Shown one piece after another: positions 1 to 7,702 of a DNA stretch of 20,365 bases (within the stretch, counting starts at the first letter, position 1; the number at the start of each line of letters is the position of its first letter). The stretch covers positions 1 to 20,365 of the forward strand of contig JAISSC010000141.1 of NCBI GenBank assembly GCA_031273305.1, given 5' to 3'. Both the position numbers and the translations under genes were made by a program. Source of the DNA: Flavobacteriaceae bacterium. Its GTDB lineage: Bacteria; Bacteroidota; Bacteroidia; Flavobacteriales; Weeksellaceae. A model generated the notes under the pieces. The model was not told the DNA's origin. It ran no database searches and worked only from the letters and a program-made list of their open reading frames with translations.

Positions 1-1046
1 TCCTCGGGAGCATCATCCATGACGACCTTTTCAATGCTTTCCGGAATGAAGTTTCCCAAATTAGTAAATATCAATTGGTCGTCCATCTCCACTATATTGA
101 TAAAACCTTGTTTCGTATAATCCTGATGTGCAATGCAATTATTAATAGCTTCACGTATAGAATAAGGCTCATACTGTGTTACCTCGTCAGGGAATAAAGT
201 TTTATCCGGAATATAGCGATATTTTAAGTTCCGGATTTTATTAAACACCTTATCTACATTCAACAAAAAAGGAATGGTAAAAATGTCGTAGTCTTTGTCA
301 TTTCCTTTGGCATCTTTCAGTAGCCACCGAATTTTTGCAACTGCAGGATTAATCAAATACTCGGACTCATCTTTTCCTAAAAGGATGATTGCCGTGCGTG
401 TAATTTTTCCTTTGGATGTGATTTTCGCTTTATTCAAAAAGGTCATATCATCCCAAATATCAACTTCAGTAGCTTTTTCAGGAAATTTGGTTTTGAAATT
501 AATACGGGCAACTTTAATGGCTTCTTTATCCAAATCGGCAATACTCGCATTGGGAACAATGGCGGCACTCCAATCTTCTGTAACAACTTGCGACCGAATA
601 CGCTCAAATTTCTCTAGATTGAGAGGTACCAATTCTTCCCCATCCCGACCGTAATAGTGTCCTTCAAAAGCAATTGGAACACCTTGAGGAGCCGGCGGCA
701 CCTTAAACAAAACGACTCTTCCGTTCGGGTGCAAGTATTCGTATATCTCAATAAAGGTTATGCGATTGGTTGTTTTATTGGCAATTTCTCCTTTCAGATT
801 ATCCAAATCTTTCCGTTTCGGACGAAATCGACTCCCAACAATATGGTGTTTTTTATTTTCAACTCCAAAAACTAACCATGCGCACGACTTTCGGGTCAGA
901 TTGGCCTCGTTGCTCAGGGCTGAGAAATATTTACCTAACTTGCTGAAATCGTAAGTATTTTTAGCTTCCTTAAATTCAACGATTTCTGTTTCTGCTTCAA
1001 GAGAAAGCAGGTTTTGAAGTAAGATTTCTAATTCAGATATATTCAT
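1..1046 (-). CDS. AlbA_2/Schlafen-like ATP-binding protein, 5' part (runs off left edge)
   Basis: The minus-strand frame opens at an ATG at 1046 and stays open to the window edge, giving 348 residues without a stop, so the C-terminus lies outside. Residues about 20-140 look like an AlbA_2 (Schlafen-type, putative nucleic-acid-binding) domain: EIVEFKEAKN near residue 21 and YYGRDGEELVPL near 131. Residues about 293 onward have the YEPYSIREAINNCIAHQDYT pattern, which resembles the GHKL-like ATPase domain (HATPase_c_4) usually paired with AlbA_2 in proteins annotated as putative transcriptional regulators or RecG-like helicase-related proteins. The family is scattered and often accessory, with roles in regulation or defence; the exact role here is unknown. 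It is transcribed divergently from accD, and the 281-bp gap between them holds an inverted-repeat cluster that could be its operator. The domain call is fairly secure, the function is not. Confidence 0.8.
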   Translation of the reverse strand, partial: MNISELEILLQNLLSLEAETEIVEFKEAKNTYDFSKLGKYFSALSNEANLTRKSCAWLVFGVENKKHHIVGSRFRPKRKDLDNLKGEIANKTTNRITFIEIYEYLHPNGRVVLFKVPPAPQGVPIAFEGHYYGRDGEELVPLNLEKFERIRSQVVTEDWSAAIVPNASIADLDKEAIKVARINFKTKFPEKATEVDIWDDMTFLNKAKITSKGKITRTAIILLGKDESEYLINPAVAKIRWLLKDAKGNDKDYDIFTIPFLLNVDKVFNKIRNLKYRYIPDKTLFPDEVTQYEPYSIREAINNCIAHQDYTKQGFINIVEMDDQLIFTNLGNFIPESIEKVVMDDAPE

Positions 1047-1139
1047 ATTACAATGCTGATATATTTTTGAAAATTATCTTTTTTTGTTGGCAATCACCAT
1101 ACTATTATCTTGCTTATAATCCGTGGTGCATTATAAAAA

Positions 1140-1221
1140 AAGTTGCTTTAAATATTAAAAAATAGTAACTTGTATTGATTATCAGTCTAATACAATAATA
1201 AGCAACTTAGAAGCAAGTTAC
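1140..1221. repeat. Cluster of inverted repeats between the AlbA_2-like gene and accD
   Basis: AAGTTGCTT (1140-1148) is perfectly complementary to AAGCAACTT (1200-1208). GTAACTTG (1165-1172) is complementary to CAAGTTAC (1214-1221). TTGTATT (1170-1176) is complementary to AATACAA (1189-1195). The four AAGTNNCTT-like half-sites look like operator half-sites. As RNA, the first and second pairings would be mutually exclusive or form a pseudoknot. No gene is visible here. Confidence 0.5.
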
Positions 1222-1327
1222 GAATTAATTCTTAGAGAATTACGTAAAATAATAGAATGTTATTATGGGTGAGGGAGACTATATTTAATTTTTTCCTATA
1301 TTTACAACCTAAATAAAAACGCAATTT

Positions 1328-2182
1328 ATGGGATGGTTTACTAGAAGTAAAAAAAACATCAATACTGAATTCAATGATAAGATGGATGTTCCGAAAGGAT
1401 TATGGTATAAGACTCCTTCCGGAAAGATAATAGAAACAGATCAGTTGAAAGCTAATTATTATGTAAGTCCGGAGGATGACTTCCATGTAAGGATAGGAAG
1501 CGGGCAATATTATGAAATTTTATTTGACGAGGGTAAGTATACAGAATTAGATGAAAAAGTTGACAGCAAAGACCCTCTAAACTTCGTTGACACTAAGGCA
1601 TATAAAGACAGGCTAAAAGAAGTAAAAGCAAAGACCAAACTTAACGATTCCATCAGGAATGCCGTAGGAAAAGTAAACGGTAAAGATATATACATTTCCT
1701 GCATGGATTTTAGTTTCATCGGAGGTTCTCTGGGTTCGGTGGTAGGAGAAAAGATACGCAGAGCAATTGACTATTGTCTAAAGCATAAACTACCGTATGT
1801 TGTTATCTGTCAGTCCGGAGGAGCCCGAATGCAGGAAGCAGGCATTTCCTTAATGCAATTGGCTAAAATAGAATCAAAACTTGCCCAGTTGGGACAGGCA
1901 GGTCTTCCTTATATTTCTGTACTTACAGACCCTTCATTCGGAGGAATCACGGCATCTTACGGTTCTACCGGAGATATTATTATTGCTGAACCCGGTGCTT
2001 TGATTGGATTTGCAGGGCCGCGTGTAATCAGGGAAACCATCGGGAAAGATTTGCCTAAAGGGTTCCAGTCTGCCGAATTTGTTCTGGAAAAAGGGTTTAT
2101 AGATATAATTTCTCATAGGAAAGACTTGAAAAATACCCTTTCACATTGTGTGGATATGCTGATGAACAAGAAGGCTAACTAA
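1328..2182 (+). CDS. accD: Acetyl-CoA carboxylase carboxyltransferase subunit beta
   Basis: This is the beta subunit of the acetyl-CoA carboxylase carboxyltransferase. With AccA it moves the carboxyl group from biotin-BCCP to acetyl-CoA, making malonyl-CoA, the first committed step of fatty acid synthesis, in the cytoplasm. The 284-residue length is normal. Crotonase-fold signatures are clear: GGSLGSVVGEKIRRA, SGGARMQEAG, and the run from DPSFGGITASYGSTGD to GFAGPRVIRETIG. The N-terminal zinc-ribbon position is present (GLWYKTPSG at 24-32, VSPEDDFHVRI at 46-56), but all four cysteines of the E. coli-type ribbon are replaced (T29, G32 or a gap, S47, D50). That pattern is usual for Flavobacteriia, as far as I recall. 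It is a single-gene unit closed by the terminator at 2192-2219. A -7-like box (TATATTTA, about 1299-1306) precedes the ATG, but I see no good -33 element. Confidence 0.96.
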   Translation: MGWFTRSKKNINTEFNDKMDVPKGLWYKTPSGKIIETDQLKANYYVSPEDDFHVRIGSGQYYEILFDEGKYTELDEKVDSKDPLNFVDTKAYKDRLKEVKAKTKLNDSIRNAVGKVNGKDIYISCMDFSFIGGSLGSVVGEKIRRAIDYCLKHKLPYVVICQSGGARMQEAGISLMQLAKIESKLAQLGQAGLPYISVLTDPSFGGITASYGSTGDIIIAEPGALIGFAGPRVIRETIGKDLPKGFQSAEFVLEKGFIDIISHRKDLKNTLSHCVDMLMNKKAN

Positions 2183-2191
2183 AAATATTCG

Positions 2192-2219
2192 AAAAAAGCT
2201 AATGAAAATTAGCTTTTTT
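2192..2219 (+). terminator. Rho-independent terminator after accD
   Basis: AAAAAAGCTAAT (2192-2203), loop GAAA, then the exact complement ATTAGCTTTTTT (2208-2219). The stem is 12 bp and ends in a T tract, starting 9 bases after the accD stop codon. Confidence 0.85.
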
Positions 2220-2256
2220 ATTTTACCTTTATTAAATATTCTGATTTCTTTCACAA

Positions 2257-3675
2257 ATGACTCTTAATTATATATGGATTGCCTTTGTTGTTTTATCTTT
2301 TGCGGTAGGATTACTGAAACTTATATTTTTAGGAGACACTGTCGTATTTAAACAGATGGTTGACGGCTTATTCAGCACAACCAAGATTGCTGTAATGGAT
2401 ATAGCCCTGCCTTTAGCCGGGATGATGACTTTCTGGCTCGGCATAATGAAGATAGGAGAAAATGCGGGAGCTATCCGTTTTTTATCCAAAATAGTCAGCC
2501 CTTTTTTCAGCAAATTATTTCCCTCCATACCTAAAAATCATCCCGCTATCGGGAACATGATGATGAACTTTAGTGCAAACCTGATGGGGTTGGATAATGC
2601 TGCTACTCCTCTGGGATTAAAAGCAATGGATAGCCTCCAGACCTTAAATACCGAAAAAAATACGGCGACAGACGCTCAAATCATGTTTTTGGTTTTACAC
2701 ACCTCCGGACTGACCCTGATTCCTACTTCCATAATGCTTTACAGGTATTTGAACGGAGCACAAGACCCTACGGATATTTTTATCCCGTGTATCGTGGGTA
2801 CTTTTTGCACTACCTTATTTGGAATCATCATTGTAGGAATAAAACAACGGCTTAATTTATTTAGTCCCGGCATTATTATCGGGTTAGGAGCATCTATGTT
2901 GGTAATTTTCGGACTTTCTTTTTACATAAAGGATTCTGCTGTTTCTCATGCTCAATATGCAACCGAATATGTTTCTAAAATAACGCCTCAGACGGTCAAT
3001 ATGGAAACTACTTCTATTGAGGATTTTAAAAAACTGTATCCCGATTCTTTCCAAAAAGAACTGGAAATAAGCTCCGAAAAATTAACTCCTGAGTTGCTTC
3101 ATAAGACCAATCAGGAATTTATCAATTTTGAAAGAGGAACCACTTCCCGCGTTATGAGTAATGTCCTTCTTTTACTTATCCCTACCGTATTTATTGCCGG
3201 TGCTTTTATAAAAAAAGTAAATGTTTTTGACAGTTTTATCGACGGGGCTAAAGATGGATTTGGAGTAGCCGTAAAGATAATACCTTATTTAATAGCTATG
3301 TTGGCTGCCATCAGCTTACTAAGAAATAGCGGTATTATGGATTATATACTCGCAGGAATCGCCAGTTTTTTTGAATTTTTACATATAAACACGGATTTTA
3401 TTCCCTCTCTTCCCACCGCTTTGATGAAACCCCTGAGTGGCAGTGGAAGCAGGGCACTGATGATTGAAACCATGCAGAATTACGGAGCAGATTCTTTTGC
3501 AGGAAGATTGGCTTGTGTGTTTCAGGGAAGTGCAGATACTACCTTTTATATTATCGCTTTATATTTTGGTAGTGTAGGCATTAAAAGAATCCGTTATTCA
3601 ATATCTGCCGGGTTGTTTACCGAATTGTTAGGAGGGATTGCCGCTATCTTTATCACCTATTACTTTTTCGGATAA
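2257..3675 (+). CDS. SpmA-SpmB fusion, nucleoside-recognition (Gate) domain membrane protein
   Basis: This is a polytopic inner-membrane protein of 472 residues. The N-terminal half (about 1-200) matches the SpmA pattern: MMMNFSANLMGLDNAATPLG followed by LVLHTSGLTLIPTS. The C-terminal half (about 325-472) matches SpmB: DSFIDGAKDGFGVAVKIIPY, LMKPLSGSGSRALM and VFQGSADTTFYIIALYFG. A hydrophilic linker of about 60 residues lies between the halves. In Bacillus, SpmA and SpmB are separate proteins needed for spore core dehydration. Both carry Gate domains, a family suggested to move nucleosides or other solutes. In non-sporulating Bacteroidota the fused form is common and its substrate is unknown. 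It is the first gene of a five-gene operon with hemJ, gldF, gldG and a methyltransferase gene, and the hemJ-like gene starts 39 bp after it. Confidence 0.9.
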   Translation: MTLNYIWIAFVVLSFAVGLLKLIFLGDTVVFKQMVDGLFSTTKIAVMDIALPLAGMMTFWLGIMKIGENAGAIRFLSKIVSPFFSKLFPSIPKNHPAIGNMMMNFSANLMGLDNAATPLGLKAMDSLQTLNTEKNTATDAQIMFLVLHTSGLTLIPTSIMLYRYLNGAQDPTDIFIPCIVGTFCTTLFGIIIVGIKQRLNLFSPGIIIGLGASMLVIFGLSFYIKDSAVSHAQYATEYVSKITPQTVNMETTSIEDFKKLYPDSFQKELEISSEKLTPELLHKTNQEFINFERGTTSRVMSNVLLLLIPTVFIAGAFIKKVNVFDSFIDGAKDGFGVAVKIIPYLIAMLAAISLLRNSGIMDYILAGIASFFEFLHINTDFIPSLPTALMKPLSGSGSRALMIETMQNYGADSFAGRLACVFQGSADTTFYIIALYFGSVGIKRIRYSISAGLFTELLGGIAAIFITYYFFG

Positions 3676-3714
3676 TTTTGAAATTAGTAAATTCGCCAAA
3701 AAATAAAATTAACT

Positions 3715-4287
3715 ATGCATATTCCTGATATACCGAGCTATTATGCCCTCAAATCAATACATATTATTTTTATGGTAAGCTATTTTGCCGGGATTTTTTA
3801 TTTAATACGGCTTTTTGTTTATTATACGGATACAAAAGAAAAACCTGAACCCGAAGGAGAGATACTGCGAAAGCAATATACTTATATGATTACTCGTTTA
3901 TGGGACATCATTACGGTTCCGGCAGGGATCATTATGGCAGCCACCGGAATTTTAATGGTGTTCAACACTCGTGGCGATATTAGTTTTTATATCCTGCGGG
4001 AGCCGTGGTTTCATGTAAAATTGGTTTTTCTATTAGGATTAGCCGTTTATCACTATTGGAGTTGGAGAAGCATTAAAAAGATAAAAAAACAAGATTTTCA
4101 TATTACATCTGTCCGTTTGCGGATGATGAACGAAGTGGCAACCGTTATCCTATTCGCAGTTATTTTTATTGTGATTTTTAAACAATATTTCATGGGAATG
4201 TGGCTGAGTTTGCTGATTAGTTTTATCGTACTGGTATTTACAATAATGCTGATAGTAAAATTTGTGAACAGGAAAAAGAAAAAATAA
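3715..4287 (+). CDS. hemJ: HemJ-like protoporphyrinogen IX oxidase (CopD/UPF0093 family)
   Basis: This is a small integral membrane protein of 190 residues. HemJ oxidises protoporphyrinogen IX to protoporphyrin IX late in heme synthesis, in bacteria that lack HemG or HemY. The family pattern is visible: KSIHIIFMVSYFAGIFYLIR in the first membrane segment (H16 is the likely heme-ligand histidine) and WFHVKLVFLLGLAVYHYWSW (K102 is the conserved lysine region), with further helices near 66-83, 140-157 and 162-185. The C-terminus ends in a basic tail. It lies between the SpmAB-like gene and gldF, 16 bp ahead of gldF, so it is probably co-transcribed. No other heme genes are in the window, so the specific oxidase role rests on family resemblance; a broader CopD-family protein is the alternative. 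Confidence 0.82.
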   Translation: MHIPDIPSYYALKSIHIIFMVSYFAGIFYLIRLFVYYTDTKEKPEPEGEILRKQYTYMITRLWDIITVPAGIIMAATGILMVFNTRGDISFYILREPWFHVKLVFLLGLAVYHYWSWRSIKKIKKQDFHITSVRLRMMNEVATVILFAVIFIVIFKQYFMGMWLSLLISFIVLVFTIMLIVKFVNRKKKK

Positions 4288-4302
4288 CAGTATAAATTAA
4301 AT

Positions 4303-5031
4303 ATGTTTTCAATCTTTAAAAAAGAACTTTGGTCTTATTTCGGAACGTTAGGAGCCTATATCATAGCGTTGGTTTTTATATTGATAAATTCCTTATTCTT
4401 ATGGTTTTTTGATACAGATTTTAACGTATTCAGTATAGGAACAGCTTCTTTAAACAGTTTTTTTGTGCTGGCTCCCTGGGCACTTATGTTTTTAATTCCG
4501 GCTCTGACGATGAAAAGCATAGCAGAAGAGGAACAAAACGGAACCCTGCTCTGGCTCTTTTCCCAGCCTGTTTCTGTCTTGTCCATAGTTATCGGGAAAT
4601 ATTTAGCCGTATTGCTATTGGTGTTATTCGCCTTATTTTTTACGGTCGTTTATGTATATACCGTTTATATGATAAGTATGCCTGAGGGAAATATAGACTT
4701 GGGGATTATTTTCAGCGGATATATAGGCTTATTTTTTCTGTCCGCAGCCTTTGTGTCCATCGGGATATTTTCCTCCTCTCTGGTGAAAAATCAGGTAATG
4801 GCATTTATAATAGGAATATTCTTTTGCTTCTTTTGCTTCTTTGGATTTGAAAATCTCGCTTCCTATAATTTATTGGGAAATTTGGATTATGTTTTGCAAA
4901 GAATAGGATTTTATCAGCATTATATAAGTTTTACCAAAGGAATCGTAGATACCCGTGATCTGGGGTACTTTATCTTTGTAGTTTTCCTCTTTATGCTATT
5001 CTCAGTTCAACTAATCAAAAGAAAAAAATGA
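4303..5031 (+). CDS. gldF: Gliding motility ABC transporter permease GldF
   Basis: This is the permease of the GldA-GldF-GldG ABC transporter, which in Flavobacterium is linked to gliding motility; it sits in the inner membrane. The 242-residue protein has about six hydrophobic helices. Typical ABC-2 permease features include a start with a short cytoplasmic lead (MFSIFKKELWSYFGT), the ALTMKSIAEEEQNGTLLWL loop (about 66-84) and LFSQPVSVLSIVIGKYLAV. The stop overlaps the gldG start by four bases (ATGA at 5028-5031), so translation is probably coupled. The ATPase gene gldA is not in the window, which is normal because it is usually elsewhere. gldF homologues also occur in non-gliding Bacteroidota, so the gene alone does not prove motility. 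Confidence 0.93.
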   Translation: MFSIFKKELWSYFGTLGAYIIALVFILINSLFLWFFDTDFNVFSIGTASLNSFFVLAPWALMFLIPALTMKSIAEEEQNGTLLWLFSQPVSVLSIVIGKYLAVLLLVLFALFFTVVYVYTVYMISMPEGNIDLGIIFSGYIGLFFLSAAFVSIGIFSSSLVKNQVMAFIIGIFFCFFCFFGFENLASYNLLGNLDYVLQRIGFYQHYISFTKGIVDTRDLGYFIFVVFLFMLFSVQLIKRKK

Positions 5032-6698
5032 CAGCCTTTGTAAAGAAAAATATCGGACTTCTGATTTTCCTTCTAATAGGACTGTTTCTGGCTAAAGGAG
5101 TAGTTTATATCCGGTTGGATCTAACTTCGGATAAAAGATATACACTAACAGAAGCAACGACAAAAGTACTGGAAAAGGTAGATGAGCCTATGGAGGTTGA
5201 TGTATATCTGGACGGAGATTTTCCTGCGGATTTTAAACAATTACAGTCGGAGACCTTAAGTCTTTTGGATGAATTTAGAAGAGTTAATCCCCATATTACC
5301 TATAAACTGATAGACCCCATAAAAGAAAAAATATCTCAGGATACTTTGCAGGGAATGGGAATGGAACCCTCTGCCTTACGTGTGGAAAAAGACGGAATAT
5401 CCACCCAGATAATTTTATTTCCGTATGCCACCATCAAATATAAAGGATACGGACACACAGTTCCCCTTATCATTGAGCAGGCGGGAATAACGGCAGATGA
5501 ACAGATGTCTCAATCCATAGGAAATTTGGAATATGGCTTTATCAGCGCAATTGATAAACTTTCCAACGACCACCTGAAAACAGTCGGAATTTTAGTAAAC
5601 CAAAAAGAGCTGAATAAGCATGAGATGTTCAGCTTCGTAAACCGTATAATTCAGGATTATAATTTTGGCCCTGTCTTTCCTGAAGATGGTAAATCGTTGA
5701 AGATAAAGGATTTATCGGCTATGAAGAAGTTTGATGCCATCATCATAGCCAAACCCCGAAAGGCTTTTACTGATCAGGAAAAAATCACCATTGACCAGTA
5801 TATCATGAACGGAGGGAAAACTTTATGGGCTATTGACCAGATAAATGCAGAAATGGATACCTTATTAAAATCCAATAAAATAGTAGCATACCCTTATGAC
5901 CTGAATCTAACTGATCTATTATTCTCTTATGGAGTGAGGATAAAACCTGCCGTTATAAAAGATATACAGAACACGGCGTATATTAATCTGCAGGTGGGAG
6001 AGGTGCAGGGAAATGCCCAGAATGCAAAAGTACCCTGGGTATATTTTCCTTTAGGATTTTCCTTAAATAATAATCCCATAACGAAGAATATAAATCCGGT
6101 TAGGTTTGAATTTCCATCGCCCATAGATACATTACCTGTTCCGGAGGTTAAAAAGACCATTTTATATCAGAGTTCTCCCTATACGAACATACAGGGAACT
6201 CCTTCTTATATCTCGTTGGAAGAAGCAAAAATTTCCATTAAGGATAGTGCCAATTTAATGGCTTACAACAAAGGGCAGCAGATAATGGCTGTTTTATTGG
6301 AAGGACGGTTTGCTTCCGCATATGCGGACAGGATAGAATCTTCGGGGATTCAAAACTTTATCACCCGTTCCAAATCCAACAAGATGATCGTTATTTCCGA
6401 CGGAGATGTAGCCAGAAATCAGGTAATTAAAGGACAGCCTTTGCCTCTGGGTTTTGATTATTCCACAGGAGTAACTTATGGAAATGAAGAATTTTTACTG
6501 AATGCGTTGAATTATTTGTTGGATGACAGCGGATTGATGTTGCTGAGAAACCGGACTATTCAGATGAGATTATTGAACAGGCAAACCCTGATGATGGAAA
6601 GGTCTTATTGGCAATGGTTTAATTTGTTGGTTCCCATAGGAGGTATTGCCATCATCGGGTTAGGATTTATATTTTGGAGGAGAAAAAAATTTAGTTAA
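5028..6698 (+). CDS. gldG: Gliding motility-associated ABC transporter substrate-binding protein GldG
   Basis: This is the large extracytoplasmic subunit that accompanies GldF. The 556-residue protein has an N-terminal membrane helix (about 8-27), followed by the characteristic DLTSDKRYTLTEATTKVLEK. It then has a long soluble ABC_transp_aux-type region (for example FDAIIIAKPRKAFTDQEKI, NGGKTLWAID and MIVISDGDVARNQVIKG) and a C-terminal helix (about 531-550) ending in RRKKFS. This two-helix topology and the length fit GldG. The start overlaps the gldF stop, and the next gene starts 4 bp after the stop. The protein probably acts on the periplasmic face of the inner membrane; its ligand is unknown. 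Confidence 0.93.
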   Translation: MTAFVKKNIGLLIFLLIGLFLAKGVVYIRLDLTSDKRYTLTEATTKVLEKVDEPMEVDVYLDGDFPADFKQLQSETLSLLDEFRRVNPHITYKLIDPIKEKISQDTLQGMGMEPSALRVEKDGISTQIILFPYATIKYKGYGHTVPLIIEQAGITADEQMSQSIGNLEYGFISAIDKLSNDHLKTVGILVNQKELNKHEMFSFVNRIIQDYNFGPVFPEDGKSLKIKDLSAMKKFDAIIIAKPRKAFTDQEKITIDQYIMNGGKTLWAIDQINAEMDTLLKSNKIVAYPYDLNLTDLLFSYGVRIKPAVIKDIQNTAYINLQVGEVQGNAQNAKVPWVYFPLGFSLNNNPITKNINPVRFEFPSPIDTLPVPEVKKTILYQSSPYTNIQGTPSYISLEEAKISIKDSANLMAYNKGQQIMAVLLEGRFASAYADRIESSGIQNFITRSKSNKMIVISDGDVARNQVIKGQPLPLGFDYSTGVTYGNEEFLLNALNYLLDDSGLMLLRNRTIQMRLLNRQTLMMERSYWQWFNLLVPIGGIAIIGLGFIFWRRKKFS

Positions 6699-6702
6699 GA
6701 TT

Positions 6703-7404
6703 ATGGCTGCTTTATACTTACTTCCGATATATTTAGGAGAAACTTCTTCCGTAGAGATATTTTCCGGGCAGGAAACGAATATCCTGAGGCGATTAAAATT
6801 TTTTGTCTCCGAAAATGAGAAGACAGCGCGGAAATTCATTAAATTCCTTTGTCCGGAGGTGATACAGAATGATCTCTCCTTTTCCGTATTAGATAAAAGA
6901 ACCACAGAGCAGGAAATAGAAGAATTATCCGAACCATTAAAAGAGGGAAATGACGTGGGGCTTATCTCGGAAGCAGGATTGCCCTGTATTGCAGATCCGG
7001 GAAATTTATTGGTGGCGTGGTGTCATAGGAACAAAATAAGAGTAATACCCGTAAATGGGCCTTCATCTATCATTTTGGCTCTGATAGCCAGCGGATTGAA
7101 CGGACAAAATTTTACCTTTAACGGGTATCTTCCCATAGACGCCATACAGAAGAAAAAAGCAATACAGAATCTGGAATCAATAAGCAGGACACATGGGTCT
7201 GCCCAGATATTTATGGAAACTCCTTATAGAAATCAATCCTTATTCGATGATCTGTTGAAATACTTACATCCGTCGACCCAACTTTGCGTTGCCACACATA
7301 TCACCCTTCCTGATGAATCCATAAAGACATTGACCGTCAGGGAATGGAAAGATAAAAAGCCCGATTTTCATAAAAAACCAACTATTTTTATATTGCAGGC
7401 ATAA
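6703..7404 (+). CDS. RsmI-like SAM-dependent (tetrapyrrole methylase family) methyltransferase
   Basis: This is a 233-residue cytoplasmic protein of the tetrapyrrole-methylase superfamily, nearest to RsmI/YraL. RsmI methylates the 2'-OH of C1402 in 16S rRNA using SAM. Visible signatures are GLISEAGLPCIADPG (residues 86-100), VNGPSSIILALIASG (118-131) and FNGYLPID (139-146), matching the family's SEAG-P-I-DPG, GPS and G-LP motifs. The N-terminus lacks the usual GNLGD start of RsmI, and the chain is short, with no C-terminal RsmI extension. It is therefore more likely the shorter Bacteroidota paralogue, whose substrate is not established. It begins 4 bp after gldG and is the last gene of the operon. 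Confidence 0.85.
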   Translation: MAALYLLPIYLGETSSVEIFSGQETNILRRLKFFVSENEKTARKFIKFLCPEVIQNDLSFSVLDKRTTEQEIEELSEPLKEGNDVGLISEAGLPCIADPGNLLVAWCHRNKIRVIPVNGPSSIILALIASGLNGQNFTFNGYLPIDAIQKKKAIQNLESISRTHGSAQIFMETPYRNQSLFDDLLKYLHPSTQLCVATHITLPDESIKTLTVREWKDKKPDFHKKPTIFILQA

Positions 7405-7427
7405 AAATCATATACACTTCTTAATTT

Positions 7428-7435
7428 TATATTTG
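7428..7435 (+). promoter_or_regulatory. -7-like box TATATTTG
   Basis: This is an exact match to the Bacteroidota -7 consensus TAnnTTTG, 24 bases after the methyltransferase stop. No TTG lies at the expected spacing for a -33 element, so the site is tentative. If used, it would drive a short transcript toward the terminator at 7637-7658. Confidence 0.3.
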
Positions 7436-7522
7436 TTATAAACAGAGGGATATAAGAAACGTCCTATTTACACTATAAGATAATGCGATTGCTATAAGGC
7501 GAAAAAACGAATAATAGATTTG

Positions 7523-7530
7523 TATCTTTG
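7523..7530 (+). promoter_or_regulatory. -7-like box TATCTTTG
   Basis: This exact TAnnTTTG match is identical to the boxes ahead of gyrB (14001-14008) and dedA (10781-10788). A TTG at 7489-7491 lies farther upstream than usual. The box is 40 bases ahead of a 43-codon ORF and could start a transcript of about 125 nt ending at the terminator near 7658. Confidence 0.4.
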
Positions 7531-7570
7531 TAAATAAGAAAATAAAGGTACATATTTAAACTTTTTTAAT

Positions 7571-7702
7571 ATGTCAAGAGCAGGATTGCATTGTTGCATT
7601 GTAATCACTTTCTCATTTTTTTGTGGTTTTAGTTTGAGGTCGCTTCCAGCGACCTTTTTGCGTTCCATGCTTAGCCTTATTCATCAAGAGCAAAACCGAT
7701 AA
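7571..7702 (+). CDS. Possible leader peptide / small ORF with tandem Cys codons
   Basis: This is a 43-codon ORF starting MSRAGLHCCIVITFSFFCGF. It has tandem cysteine codons TGT TGC at codons 8-9 and then a hydrophobic stretch. A GC-rich terminator hairpin sits inside the ORF at codons 23-29, so ribosome movement and hairpin formation could interact, as in transcription attenuation. No plus-strand gene follows: the next gene is convergent and its 3' end overlaps this ORF. It may be an orphaned leader, a short regulatory RNA carrying a peptide, or chance coding. Confidence 0.35.
   Translation: MSRAGLHCCIVITFSFFCGFSLRSLPATFLRSMLSLIHQEQNR
7637..7658 (+). terminator. Rho-independent terminator
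   Basis: AGGTCGCT (7637-7644), loop TCC, AGCGACCT (7648-7655), then further T residues. The stem is 8 bp and GC-rich. It would end either the spmAB-hemJ-gldFG-methyltransferase operon or a short transcript from the box at 7523. Confidence 0.8.

Noticed and set aside
295..954. Plus-strand open frames in the first kilobase
   Set aside because: They are antisense to the clear AlbA_2-like minus-strand gene, which reads without a stop across the whole segment.
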